This document shows, piece by piece, positions 50,889 through 63,106 of a stretch of DNA of 64,000 nt. Below the pieces are notes generated by a model. That model was not told where the DNA came from, made no database searches, and was given only the letters and a program-made list of their open reading frames with translations. Numbering within the stretch: position 1 is the first letter of the stretch; each line of letters opens with the position of its first letter. The stretch is taken from contig CM076945.1 in NCBI GenBank assembly GCA_039566865.1, forward strand, positions 5,073,501 through 5,137,500. The letters run 5' to 3'. The position numbers were made by a program, and so were the translations under genes. This DNA is from Aurelia coerulea. Lineage: Eukaryota > Cnidaria > Scyphozoa > Semaeostomeae > Ulmaridae.

Positions 50889-53800
50889 TTATAGAAGGTG
50901 TTGTAGAATCCCCTGACGAATAAGATGCTCACATTGCGAACGAGGCAAGAAATGCTAAAATAAAGATGATGAGAGTTAGTAAACGATCATTAGCTACCAG
51001 CAAGCACTCAGTGTTTGATATGAGTAACTACATAACAATATGTTGCTGATTACCCAATTCAAAGGGTCTGCTGTTTCAGCCAGCATGCTTTGCACGTTCC
51101 ATCTCTTTTTTGTCACCATATTGATGGGCCATGAAAATGGTGACAACAAAGCCAACAAAGAGATGACACCGCCTTGCATGCAGCATAGGTTCCAAATCTT
51201 TAAAAAGGCTGGTGTAAAATTCAGTTACTTATTTCTTTGAACTGAATGATTTCAAAGAAACTTCAGCTATTTCTCTGTAATTCTACCGTTAGACTTTTCT
51301 GAAATCTTCAAAATTTTCTGAATTAGAGTGTTTTTTTATATTTTTCAAGAATTCTGGAAAAATTTTCAAAAAAACTTAAAACCATCGTAATTTCTAAACT
51401 GTTTGAAGCAACATGAAATAATTTCAAAGAAAACCATAGTTAATGGATCTCTACAATATGGTATCAAGCAAAAGTCTGTCACTTTTCTGGTTTATGATTT
51501 CAAAATTTGATGACGTCACACCTTCAATAGAGCTCAAATGTAACATACGCTGAAATTTCGAAAAATATTGAAAATTTCTGAAAAGTCCAACGGTAGAATT
51601 AAAGATAAGTAACTAAAGTTTGTTTCAAGCCACTCAGTCAGAAGAAATAGATCACAGAATTTTATACCCACCTTTTTAAGTCGAGTTAAAGATTTGGAAG
51701 CTATGCTCTTGCGTGCTGGTTGAAAGAGATACTTTAATTAAGGAATATTGGTAGTGGACGTGATCTTACTCTGCATTCTAACAATCTCTACAAAACCTAA
51801 AGCGCTAAATCAATTATTTTCCGACTATTTCAGACTCCCCGTTAACTCTGTTCCAGCTTTCTTCTCTTTGTTTCATCACTTCTGTTCGGAAAACGCTGTT
51901 TCTGAGCTTTGGTAACGATTTCAAAGGTAAGCTATGGCTATTACCTGTGTCTCTTCAAGATCGCAGACTCCAAGCATCTTCAATTCTATTTTCAATATAA
52001 CTTGCGCTGGAGCAACAAACTACCTACTTTTTAACAGGATCCGGCATCTCTAAAGACATTATCATCAATAAACAAGGTTCCAGAGCCGCACATATTTCTG
52101 TGAGATGTTTAGATTCGATAATGTTTCATGCATGCGATATATTACAAGTGAACCCATTCTATATGTTACCGAGCCTTGACCGAACAAAGTCAATTTTGGA
52201 ATGATAATCGTTCTGAAGCACAATTTGCTCAGACTGAATATGAGCGATCTGAGGCATGAGCCCTGTGGAACAACACACTTAATGCTCTGTTAGTTAGAGG
52301 GCTTAACGGACAAAGTTCGGTTTGGTTTTTGGTACGAAGATCAAATCATCTACAGAAGCTGATTCTCCTTAAACACATCTTGACTAGACTTGATCTTAAA
52401 CAAGCTATAGTCAAAAGTATTAAATGCTAGTCTTCCCCCCTGTTGACCGATCTAGATGACTAGACTTGATCTTAAACAAGCTATAGTCAAAAGCATTAAA
52501 TGCTAGTCTTCCCCTCTGTTGATAGCCTGCGTGCAGACTCTACTGATTCCCTGAAGAAAAGTGAGGTTCCTCCTCCAGTAGAGTCTGCGCATCAGCGACG
52601 GAAAGCCTGTCTACGGTCACGTGAGGTTCCCAGGGTCGAGGAACCAAATCTCATTGGTAGAGAGCGATTCTATTGTTATCTCGCAATTCAAGATGGCGCA
52701 ACAGGAACAACAACATGGCAGGAGCAGTGGGATGAAGAACGTTTCGAGGAAGCATGGAAGCTTGCATGCTGTATTTTGAATGCTGACAGATATAACAACG
52801 AACAAAAGAATGCACTGTAATTTTATTTCAAAGATTTTAAAGACTTATGTTTCAGCTGTGGCAATATTCCGTGGACAGGAGCACTGTACAACCCTTCTTT
52901 TGGATGTCTTTAAGAACAGACTCTTCCTTCTCACACCTGAATCGATGTTGTCTTCCCAACAAAATGGAGAAACTATTTAGGCCTACTGATAATTACTTTG
53001 CTGATAACTGTTTCGGAGTTACTGTTTATGAAGCCCATTGCATAACACTATGGTAAGTTTTTCATAGTGCAAAAAAGTAAATTCTCGTTGGGGGAACATC
53101 ATGGAATACTGGTGTATAGAGGGGACATGCCTCTAGGCAAAATGGATCATCTTCAACATCAGTTTTGATACAGACAGTAGGTTTAGGTTAGGGTTTTGCC
53201 AAAATGATATAGAAATTTAATGCTACAGATTTAATAATGGTAGCCAAATCCATGAAAAGTTATTGTGGTGCATTCATTTTTATGAAATTAACTTTTAAAA
53301 TTGGTTGTTTGGTTGGGGGGGGGGTGGCAACCCCCTACTCAAGAATCCTTGTAGTGCCCCCTTCATTAGACAAAACAGGGTGGATGCAGATTCTTGCAAT
53401 ATTATTATTATTTTATTATAATAATAATTATTATTTGCAGATTCTTGCAATGTTTAGCCCCTTGAATACCATATTATCAAGCCCTGGAAAATCAATACAG
53501 TGTGCTGCCATTGAAATAAGTTTTGAATCATTGCTTGTTGAATGATGTCAGACAGTGTTCTTTATCCCTAGGATTGGATCAGCCGTATTAGATAACCCTG
53601 GAAACCATACATTCTAGAATCTGAACTTCTGACACTAACTGTGTTTGATGTAAAATTGAATGGCCCATTCTAAAACTTGAATTTGGGATATAAAGATTTT
53701 CTTATCTTTTGCAGGGGGTCATCAAGGTCTAACATGGATCACTCCAGGATTTGGTATGGATCAATTGGGGAGTTAAGATCTTTGCTACCAAGAGATACAC

Positions 53801-56800
53801 AGTTTCAGGGTTCACAGCAACTGCTACAAAAGTTAAAAAACGGAAAATCTTTGAGGCCTTGTGTTTGAAGAAACACACACATATTGGAGTTTTCACCTGG
53901 GAAGGAGAATTTTAAATTTTGCATTGACTTATGTCCATAATGATATGTTATTCAAAAAATTTTCTACCTACTTATAACTGAGTTGCAAGTCAAAAATAAG
54001 GACAGTAAGGACATTGCTATTTGCAAAACCCAGCAGCTGTCATATGGAGGACATTTGAAGAAAGCCTTGGTCCAGATTTTTATGCATTGAAACTCAAGAT
54101 CCCACAGAAAAGGTCAGTAGACATGTTTCATGCAGGAACACCGAACAGAGCAAAAGTGCATATTTTAAATGATCTTTCAGAATTAGATGGCACAATAAGA
54201 ATTTTGAAATGTACTGTGGCTTTTGGAATGGGTATGAATTGCAAAGGTTTCAGTAGAATATTGCATTTAGGGCCATCAAAATCCATTGAATCCTACATAC
54301 AAGAATGTGGTAGGACGCGAAGAGATGGTTCTAAAAGCCGCTGCTTCCTGCTGTACAATGGATTTTTGCAATCAAATTGTCCAGGGGACATGAGAGAATA
54401 TGTGATGTCAAGCAAATGCCGCAGAGAGATGATTTAAAACAATCTTTCTGAAAACAATGATGCAATGGGTGTAATACGAGGCTGCAAGTGCTGTGACATT
54501 TGTGCTGAAAATTATAATAATGGACTGTAAAGCAGATCCATGCACTGTATCCTATTATCCTTTTATTCAGGAAAATTCTGAAGGGTGTGACCATATAGTA
54601 AAAACACAAGAGATATCAAATGAACAAATGAAACTACTTTCCAAAGATTTACAGGAATACAAAGTTATGAGCACATTATCTATTTTGTCCAATGTGAATA
54701 TCAGCTATGGAGATTTTCATATCAACCAAGTGTTGAAGCATGCTGACAAAATATTTAACTATGAAACTCTGAGAAAGCATGTGGAGATCTGGAAATTTAC
54801 CCATGGAATCAAAATTTTGGAGATCTTGAGTTCAATCTTTCCAGACATAGAAATTCCAGTGTCTCCTTGTTCAGATTTGGATCATTCATTTTTGGTGGAA
54901 GAAAATGAAGACAATGCATGACAAGACATTTTTGATGATTCTGAGTTGGATGCTCTTAATTACGCAAGTCAACATCAAAATATGGACACAACATTTAGTG
55001 CAACTCTTTGTTCAGAAAAACTCATCTTCTTTTTTCATTAGAGGATCAAATAAATATATCTGAACTCCAACAGTGTTGGAACATTCAAACTGAGACATCG
55101 AAATTTAATGAATGATTTACAGTAATTTCTTATTACTATAAGATCTGTTCATACTGTATTATGACAAGAGTCCTCATTTACCGTTAAAGCTATATATTAA
55201 GCCCACAAAAGCTTTTTGGAACCTTTTATTTCGTATTGCGCAAAATGAACATACAGTCATACTCGCATAATTCAGATTTTGTCAGACTGAGAGAAATAAT
55301 CTGATTTAATCCAAGCAAATATAAATCTGACTAACGTGTCATATTTTAACTCAGTTATATTTTGTCCAATTTAGGGATTTTAGTTCAGTCCAATCTGAGA
55401 CTGATACTTTTTCTTGAGCTTCTGAAAATGCAAGACTGATTTATCCGAGTTTGACTGTTAACATTTTGAAAGTAAAACAAACAAATGCAAGTTGGTGTTG
55501 AGCCCAAAACATATGAAAATTATTCTTTTAATTGTTTTAGTTCTCTGAGAGAAAATTTTCAAAAGCATTTTGTGTTTTAAATACATGGAGGGGGCCTTAC
55601 AATGAGAGGGGGTCTCAATTAGGTTTGGGCATAGGTGTGAGGGGCTTATTAGAGAGGGGCCTTGATAAATAGTAATGGCCACATGCACAAATTTTCTCCT
55701 GTAAGAAGAACCTTGACTCTCAGATCGCCAAAAAATTAAGAAACTCCAGTACTGGGAAAAGATAACTTTAGAAACTATTTATTTTGACAATGGACATTGT
55801 TAAAATATTTTTAGCTTTATCTTCATTTGTTTAATGTCTAAACATTGGAAGCCTTCAAAACACATTGTTTTGAAAAGTTCACAAGGGCACAGGTAGTGAA
55901 CACAAAGTTTGTTATGAAACTTTTCAGAAATTCGTAAGAAAGTGAGAATACTCAAAATCTGATCTAAGAAACTTTCAGTACTGGCCCAAATTCTTAATTT
56001 CTTATAAAAAATGCACTCAGACTTTTACACTGTAGTGGACATGTGGGATGAGACCATAGAGCTGCAACCACTGGTTGATGCTTTTTAACGGTTTACTGTA
56101 AATAATGAATCTGACTTTTTTTCTTGTCTGTTTCAACCCATAACATGTATAAAGTCAAGTCATGAACATCAAAGTTGTCTAAGATGGCTGGATTTTGCCT
56201 TGTGTGTGCTTTGTATTGTCTACCTTTGTATCAGTACATAAATGTTTCTTTACTTGTATTTAAACAATTTTCTTGAGGTCATTTTTGATTGATGCTTTAG
56301 TGTTTTCCTGATCTTAATTCTGCACTCTGCAGGCCTTATGAGAATGGCTAAGCACAGTTAATGTTGTTGAAATGTTCTAGCACCAAATCAAGGGGTATAT
56401 TTCCTCCAGAGCTTTCTTTAGATTTGTGGAACCTGTATCGACCTGTTCCATATAATATTAGGCTATGCGTGCATCACACGGGCGGGCTGATAAAATTGAT
56501 TGGGCCTGGTCAAAAACTCGAATTTCATTCGTGACTCCAAGAGAATATTTGACTTCATTCGTAACTCCAAAGTTTCTTCAGTAATTTTCAATGCCATCGC
56601 TTCAGTTGCATCAAACATTATTGTTTGGTTTGCAAATGTATTTCATTTTAGGCGAAGGCCTCACCAACGCCAACCTCTCGATTTTTATCGACTCATAAAC
56701 ATTTTTAATGCTTTCTTCATAATCATCTTTCCTGGAATTAAGTTAAAGTCGTGCTTTGTTACTATTTCGATTCTGCAAATTCTGCACAATGTTCTCTCCA

Positions 56801-59800
56801 ACTCCATTTTGCATACAATCTTTTAACCACCGTCAAGCGACTCGTGCAGTGTGGTGGCCATATTGAATATACAACAGACGGCAACATCCGGGAACATCAG
56901 AATGTAAAATGCTGATGTTAGCAGACAGGCTTTCCGTCGCTGATGCGCAGACTCTACTGGAGGAGGAACCTCACTTTTCTTCAGGGAATCAGTAGAGTCT
57001 GCACGCAGGCTACTCTGTTGACCGATCTAGATGACTAGACTTGATCTTAAACAAGCTATAGTCAATAGCATTAAATGCTAGTCTTCTCCCCTGTTGACCG
57101 ATCTAGATCTTTCTGTTCCTTGAAATGTTTCATGACAGAACAAATGCAAATGATAGCAATCGCCTCTCGATAACAAATTCTCTTAAGCATACAGCTTATG
57201 AGCAAGCTTGCATACATCCTACCAACGCAAATCATACGATTGAGGGGATTCTAGAAAAGAATATTCTTTTCCTTGGAGAAATGCAGCTATCTTTGAAAAC
57301 ATAGGAAGTAAAGTTTATGGCATGTAACAAACATTCCCATGGCCAGTGACTGTGTGACCATCTTGGACGTCTATCAGTTCCTTGAAATTCAATATCATCA
57401 TTTCCTCATATCCTTATAAATTCAGGTTTTAAATTATTCACGGTTTTGCAATTATTCTATCCACAGATGATGTCATAAGTCAACGGTTGCAGCAGTCCAT
57501 CAAGTCATTATCTCTGCGACATGATCCTGAATTTCATTGTGCAGATCTGTGAAATCATGTGTTTCACTTCAGATCACTTCTCAATCTGTGATTACAGAAA
57601 CACTCAAACTACACATGCAAATTAAAAACAGGATTTCACCATGCAAGCCCTTGATTTGTTGACCCTTGAGAAATGCTAGAATTCTTGAACGAGGATGTCA
57701 TGGTCAACACCAGAGCATTTTTGTCATATCATTTATGAGGGACATACCATGCCATCTAATCGCTGCCTCGACATACTAAATGAGGATAGAAGCACAAGAA
57801 AATGTGATGAAATAGCACTTTTCTTGATATTTTGCTTCGTTTTGATTGCATTGAAGTATCCTGACTTTCAAAGGCTCGAGGAACAGAGCAAACAGGTCAA
57901 AATATGGCTGAAGTCGATGTGAACTATTGATGCTTGTAGTCAAATGTTACGGTCGTTGTTGATGTCCCTCATATGCAATTTAGCACTGAGGCTGAATGTG
58001 CTTCATGCAAATATTTATGGCACTCGAAATTTGAGCACCTCGGGAGTCCTTCCAGGCTTTACATCCCTCCGAGGGAACGAGCAACGACTCTCGTTAATCT
58101 GTGATCAGAGTGTCTCTCGTTTCTAGGGCCACTATAATGTATTGGCAAGGATGACAATGATTGATCTAGGAGCTGATTGTGGCTGCAAATAGGAGCAGAT
58201 TGACCTTTGCTCTCGGCCTTTGAACCCTCTAAGACAATGGTCACAAAGCCTTAGCACACTGTGAAACAGTTGTAGGCACGCGTTACATATCTTCCTAAGG
58301 CCAGTAAGGCTGTATGTGCTGGCTGTGGTTGACTGTGTATGATTGAAACATCGTCGTTAGCCAACATATGAGCACATTGGGAATTGTTTGGCTTTAAAGC
58401 CCTTTCTGCAGCCATTTTAAGACCATTAAAAATGTCTTTCTTCACTTCATGCATTCGTATCTTTCCTTCTCCAAATTTCTCTTGGCACAAATCAGCTTCA
58501 AGAAAGGCTTCATCTTTGTCCCACAAACGGGACAAACGAATGGGAACATATTAGTGAACTTATCATGAACACAATACTAATGCAGAAACAGGCTTACTTG
58601 ACTATTCTTCTTCAGTAGTATGACACTTCCATCTTCCGTTTCAAATTCACCATAATCCACCAAACAACGGACCTGATTGAAGAACATACCATCCGTATTA
58701 CTTCAGAGGAAAGAAATAAACATCTCCAGCCTTAGGAGACTAAAGACCGTCCTCCACTGCAGTACTTCTGGTCAGCGATCAGTGCATGTATCTAGTGCGC
58801 ATGCTCTTTAACAACAGAGCATGCGCCCTAGACAAACGTGCTGGTCGCCGACCAAAACTACTGCAAGTGGGAGGCCTAATAAAAACTCATCTTGTTTGCT
58901 TACCATAACAGTGTCGAAGTACCTCTATTGTAAACCACTAAACCACTAAAGATATCTTTAATTCCGGGTAGTCTTTACCGTTTCTATTTTTGCAATACTA
59001 TGCTCTCTCTTTTTTCTTTGCAATCTTCTGTGAAAATATGACTAAGGTGTTTTAAAATTACGGGTGAATTTTCTAGTAATTTGAAAATTTTTTCATAACT
59101 TGGAACGACAAGAGCCCACCTTTTAAATTAATGGATAAGGATATGAATAAATGTTTAAGCCTCTACAATCAGCCTAGTGGACGATAAATCATGGCTGCGG
59201 TAACATGGATATTTTGACAAAGTGGGTATGTAACTAGTCCTCCTATCTATATTTAGTCATTCATATCAACTGTTTACTCAAAAGCCTCTGTATGTATTGC
59301 AATAAAATTATCGTAAATATCCTTACTTCTATGTAAAGAGTCTTTGGTGGCTTCATATGCTACAAATGAAACGGGAAAAGGTTAAAAATATCAGTCAGCC
59401 AAGAAGTTTCACCTAATACCGTGTCACTAAAAACATTGCTGCTTTTTATAGATCTACGAAATGTGATATGTCACAAAACTGACAAAATACAAACATATAC
59501 AAGGTGTCCTAAAAAAGGTAACAGATCTGATCAGGTGCAGTAATAAGAATTTAGCCTGAATCAATCCGCAATAATATTTCAAATATTCCTTCATAATTAA
59601 CTTGAACATAGATACTTCGAATTAGTATACATATGAGTAGTTAGAGACTGCTGGTGTGCTTCTATGGAGGAGCGCTGGACTAATATGTATCTGCGGAGGA
59701 ATATTTTTATAGTTCTGCGGAGGAGATATCGCAAGAACGAAAAAGTCACATTACTAATAAAAATGGCGGGTAACATACAGTTAGGCTCATCATTTAGCTC

Positions 59801-62661
59801 AAACGGTTGCTGAAGGATAGGAAACAGAAAAAGACTCTGTTATAGAAGGAAATCACTCTCATTATGAAGTCAATGTAAGTACCCATCCGGCGTCTAACTA
59901 CTCATGGTATACATCATCCCAGTTACTGCGTGACAACCACATTTTCCCTTGAACTCGAAAAAATGTGCAACTTTTCCGTTATTGGTTCGAAATCCTACTC
60001 CCACCGTAACGGAAACGCTGTATACTAAATTAGACTGGGTTCACACGATGCCGGCACAGTTTGAATACGGTGAAAAATGTGACGGATAGGTTTTCCGTTC
60101 ACACAAAAACAGCACAATTTTTGCAGGCAGATTTTGAAAACGGTAGGTTTTGAAACGGAACTGTAACCGGCACATTTTGAAAACGGCATCATTTCGAAAT
60201 TGATAAAAATTAAACATTTTTCAATCGAAACAAGGCTGATTGGCTTTGGCGCAAAATCCAGCCTTGTTCTCGTAGAGCTTGCAAAGAGTTTATTGTTGTC
60301 ACAATTTCCGCCGTTTTCGAAATTTTGCCGGTATTGTGTGAACGCTAGCTCAAATTTTGCTACCGTCATATTTTTCACCGTTTTCAAAATGTGCCGGCAT
60401 CGTGTGAACGCAGTCTACAATGTTCCCGCTACTGCATGACCAGCAATATTTTTTCCTTCACCTAAAAATAGTTGCAAATTTTTCGTTGAAGACTTGAAAT
60501 ATCACTGACACTGTAACGGGAACGGTGTATACAAGCAATTTTAGAGATTTGGTGTCCATGCTACATTCTCGTATGAGTACGTTTATAAAAAAGATCCTCG
60601 TCATACCTGAGTTAGGTCAAATCCAATTCCAGCAATGGATTTCATATAATTAGCAAGTGACTTGTTATATTTGTTGAACCATTGAACCTTGGTGAAAAAG
60701 ACATGCGATGTTAAGCAAGTTCCGATTATTGACCTCAAGAAAAATCAAACATGGCGAGGGAAGAAGCATTTTTGGAATCAACCGAAGTTACAAACGGGCT
60801 TGATCCAGCAATGGATAAAATCGGCTCAGGTTTGTTGACCCCCAATTCAAGTCAAATGATACGTCTCTTGATAAAACATCTTTCTGATTTTCTTACCATA
60901 TTCGAATCATGAAAACTTGTGCCATGAATGCAAGAAGCACAGATTCCGATACAGCTAATAAACGGAGCACAGATTCCCATACAGATAGCGCAGCGTAGAG
61001 CTTCTTAACTCAAAGATAGCTAAGCCCTCTAAGTACCGGCTGATATCTTGTTTTCGTTTATAACATTTACTTTCATGAAGCTATGTACGATCTAGCTCGT
61101 GAAGTTTTTTTGGGTCACCAGGTATGAAAATATGAAACACGAATGAATGGATAAAGTCATACCTCTTGTTCACATAAATTTAACTTTATCTCTGGTGGTA
61201 CAACGCTGCCAATGTCCCAGCGGAAGCTTCGTATCTTCATCATTCTGCTGTACCTGATCACATGGGAAACAGTTTTTACAATGTTAATTATTATTATAAG
61301 GCGTTCGAAAATACGGCTCCTCGGACCGACAACGGAGCAATTTGATTGGTTCTTGATCGGTCCGCAAAAGCCGTATTTTCGAAGCCGTTTTGGACCGGTT
61401 GTTGCTTCAAAAATCAACAAGATGGAAGAACTTCTTGTGTAGGCTTAAACCACGAGAATTGTCAGCCAAAGTTTAGATTATTCCTCGAAGATTTCTTTGC
61501 TGTACACTTTGAAGACAAGCTATACGCGAAGAAAATGCCAATGTAGATAATGTCAGACGACCAACTACAGTGATGCACAGGATCAAAAACACAATAGAAT
61601 AGTGCAATACTGTAAAAAATGTTCTCAAAAGGTTCTGTCATATATAAAGCCTTTATTAAACGATTGCTCGATCTATGCTGGAAAATATTTGGACCTTAGT
61701 TTCCCGTACCGACCTCACTGCATTCGGTCCGTACGTCAAACTGTGGTCCAAATATTTCCAGCATTGACCTCGTAATCGTTTAATTACCGCATATTATTAA
61801 CATTGCGAAGAAATGAAAACCGTTGAAAAAGTATCGCATGAGACATACATTAAGGGGAATTGCTACGGTTAAAAGCTGGCCATGGTCAAGATAAAGATAT
61901 ACCCTATTGCATTTTATAACTTTGACACATGCCATTTCATTTTTAACTGAAGAAAAAATACGTACGTAGGCGTCTCCTCAACCTGTTTATAGTTGCCACT
62001 CGATATAGCTATGTGTATTTCCATTAACTCTATCTGACCTGGGGGGGATCCTAACAGATTCTAAGATTCTTGCAACTTGTTATGCTTCCTGTTTAAAGAG
62101 CTTTAAGCGATTAAAACTTTCCTTTTCGAAAACACTAAAAATCTCCCAACATGGAACCAACGCTCGTGCAGCAGATTACACTAATCGATTTCTGAATTCC
62201 CAAATCATCACGAAAAAATGTTCTTTGCCCATTCATGTTGAGTCTTTAGAAATTTAATCGACGTTTCTTTGTCGTTGTCAGTGTTTTCAAAAACGAAAAT
62301 TTTAAGAAACTCGCTTAACGCTCTGAAAACAGAAGACATAAAATTGCACAAAAATCTTAGAATCTAATTCAGGCTTTTTGCTAAAGATTAAGTCATAAAT
62401 CTTAGAAATCGGTCAGGTGTAAGATTTATCGCGGTATGTCAAAGGTGGATAGTTTTATGTGTGCATCCAGTATAAGGCAGGCACACAAGCCCGATTGGCA
62501 CAAGTATAATAATATCGAAATAAGGCAGTCCAAAGCAGAATCAAAACGTACAAATATCTACGTACAAATATGCTAAAATGCATCTTTTGTTTCTCTCCAA
62601 GCTTGCATGTCTTAGTTGAACTCCTGAAAACAACCCTTGTTCACCTTCTACAGCAGCACTC
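50889..62661 (-). CDS. GINS1: GINS complex subunit PSF1, exons 2(?) to last
   Basis: This gene encodes PSF1, one of four subunits of GINS, which joins MCM2-7 and CDC45 in the CMG replicative helicase in the nucleus. Exons on the minus strand: 62661-62566, 61253-61163, 60687-60607, 59359-59327, 58672-58598, 50954-50889. All have AG acceptors and GT donors, and phases join cleanly to give about 146 residues. Recognisable segments are [73 protein letters not shown] without its first residues, and [15 protein letters not shown]. Known PSF1 is about 196 residues, so roughly 50 N-terminal residues lie right of the window. The usually conserved Trp after HFLPR is Ser here. The last intron (50955-58597) holds a 4.49-kb transposon. 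No disabling change was seen. Confidence 0.93.
51183..51717. mobile_element. Foldback MITE family, copy C
   Basis: GCATAGGTTCCAAATCTTT at left, GATTTGGAAGCTATGCT at right. CTTGCATGC (51173-51181) and CTTGCGTGC (51718-51726) form the target duplication. Inside the last GINS1 intron. Confidence 0.8.
52383..52522 (+). repeat. 76-bp tandem repeat, left part (continues 57013-57106)
   Basis: The unit begins GACTAGACTTGATCTTAAAC and ends TGACCGATCTAGAT. One full unit and most of a second precede the transposon at 52523; the rest of the second and a third follow at 57013-57106. Other units of the array therefore supply the uninterrupted sequence of the insertion site. Confidence 0.9.
52692..54921 (+). 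pseudogene. RecQ-type superfamily 2 helicase, decayed
   Basis: Pieces in the order of a RecQ helicase are visible. Start region with [12 protein letters not shown] and EQKNAL (52740-52817); motif II as [10 protein letters not shown] (53020-53052; normally DEAH, here the Asp is Tyr) before a GTAAGT donor; [13 protein letters not shown] then TATATK of motif III (53715-53850) in two different frames; motifs IV-VI in one frame at 54021-54437 with [16 protein letters not shown] and [10 protein letters not shown] (usually GRAGRDG). Then, after one in-frame stop (54435), the zinc-binding CKCCDIC. A C-terminal extension follows (54493-54921) with [12 protein letters not shown] and VEIWKF, as in RecQ-like proteins I associate with cnidarians. 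The Walker A motif is missing. With frameshifts, stops and lost motifs it cannot encode an active helicase. It is plausibly the transposon's own gene rather than a host gene. Confidence 0.8.
54922..56922. other. Transposon interior, no domain recognised
   Basis: A degenerate tandem unit at about 55697-55990 matches the repeat at 2050-2420. Near the right end a minus-strand ATG (about 56800) opens a 40-codon frame with a C-x2-C pair. The rest is AT-rich with nothing recognised. Confidence 0.4.
57013..57106 (+). repeat. 76-bp tandem repeat, right part
   Basis: Continuation of the array described at 52383-52522: the remainder of the interrupted unit plus one further full unit. Confidence 0.9.
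57107..58597. other. GINS1 last intron, 5' part, no gene recognised
   Basis: Two ORFs of 75 and 94 codons (57695-57922 plus; 58535-58251 minus) lack recognisable domains. The minus one contains a lysine-rich, helical-looking stretch ([15 protein letters not shown]). Neither has convincing splice context. Intronic. Confidence 0.35.
58750..58875. mobile_element. Compact foldback in GINS1 intron
   Basis: TCCTCCACTGCAGTACTTCTGGT at left pairs, with mismatches, with ACCAAAACTACTGCAAGTGG at right. The hairpin apex is AGAGCATGCGC and its complement. Confidence 0.7.
60032..60416. mobile_element. Foldback with GTTCACACGATGCCGGCACA ends
   Basis: Left AGACTGGGTTCACACGATG, right CATCGTGTGAACGCAGTCT, flanked by TA. 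Inside, GAAAACGG/CCGTTTTC and TGTGACGG-like words recur in both directions. GINS1 intron, about 190 bp from an exon. Confidence 0.75.
61656..61783. mobile_element. TTAA foldback MITE
   Basis: TTAAACGATTGCTCGATC and CTGGAAAATATTTGGACC at left are matched by GGTCCAAATATTTCCAG and CGTAATCGTTTAA at right. GINS1 intron. Confidence 0.75.
62100..62475. repeat. Single arm related to the mariner-like foldback at 12022-12623
   Basis: Shares TTTAAGAAACTCGCTT, TTAGAATCTAATTCAGGCTT and AAATCGGTC blocks with 12430-12580. Its end is degraded (GTGTGCATCCAGTATAAG instead of GGCGCACCCGGTA). Confidence 0.6.
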
Positions 62662-63106
62662 CTACAAAAAAGATGTAAACACAGTTAAAACCAACATTTA
62701 TCAGACACACCACTTTAGGTCTAATTAACTTCCGGATCTTCCTACCTTGATATTTTACAGAGAATTACGTAAATGAGAATCTTCTCAAGAGATTCCCCCA
62801 CAAAGAGAGTTTCCCTAAATAGAACATGGTTTTGATAAATAACGTAGTATTTATTTTTACTAAGGTTTTAAACTACCGGTAACACGATGAAAGTTTTTGA
62901 AAAATCGCTTAAATTTCGTGGTGTTACTGGTTGCTAAATTTTCCCTTCGTGCATTTGTGTCGAAGATCAAACAAATTTAGTAAACGGTTGTTATTTTTTC
63001 TGGTCAGAGGCAACAAAATTACAGGATGAAAAGTATATTTTAAGCAATGGCATGCTATGAAAAAAGTTATATCTTTTTGAATTCCATGTGAAACTTTGAG
63101 TATGAC

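Larger units (their letters stand above)
52523..57012. mobile_element. 4.49-kb DNA transposon, 90-bp perfect TIRs, 9-bp TSD, RecQ cargo
   Basis: The left end TAGCCTGCGTGCAGACTCTA and right end are identical inverted repeats over 90 bp (52523-52612 and 56923-57012). CTCTGTTGA flanks both sides (52514-52522 and 57013-57021). The insertion interrupts a 76-bp tandem repeat, so the empty site is known and the TSD is secure. Each TIR also contains an internal inverted pair GCAGACTCTACT...AGTAGAGTCTGC, allowing each end to fold alone. The interior carries a decayed RecQ-type helicase gene (52692-54921) and about 2 kb of unassigned sequence, including a minus-strand frame near 56800 that starts [15 protein letters not shown]. 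No known transposase catalytic domain was recognised. It lies antisense in the last GINS1 intron. The perfect TIRs suggest recent mobility, perhaps in trans. Confidence 0.9.

Noticed and set aside
52400..52520. LTR ends around the RecQ element
   Set aside because: The direct repeats on both sides are units of a 76-bp tandem array split by the insertion; the element's own ends are inverted.
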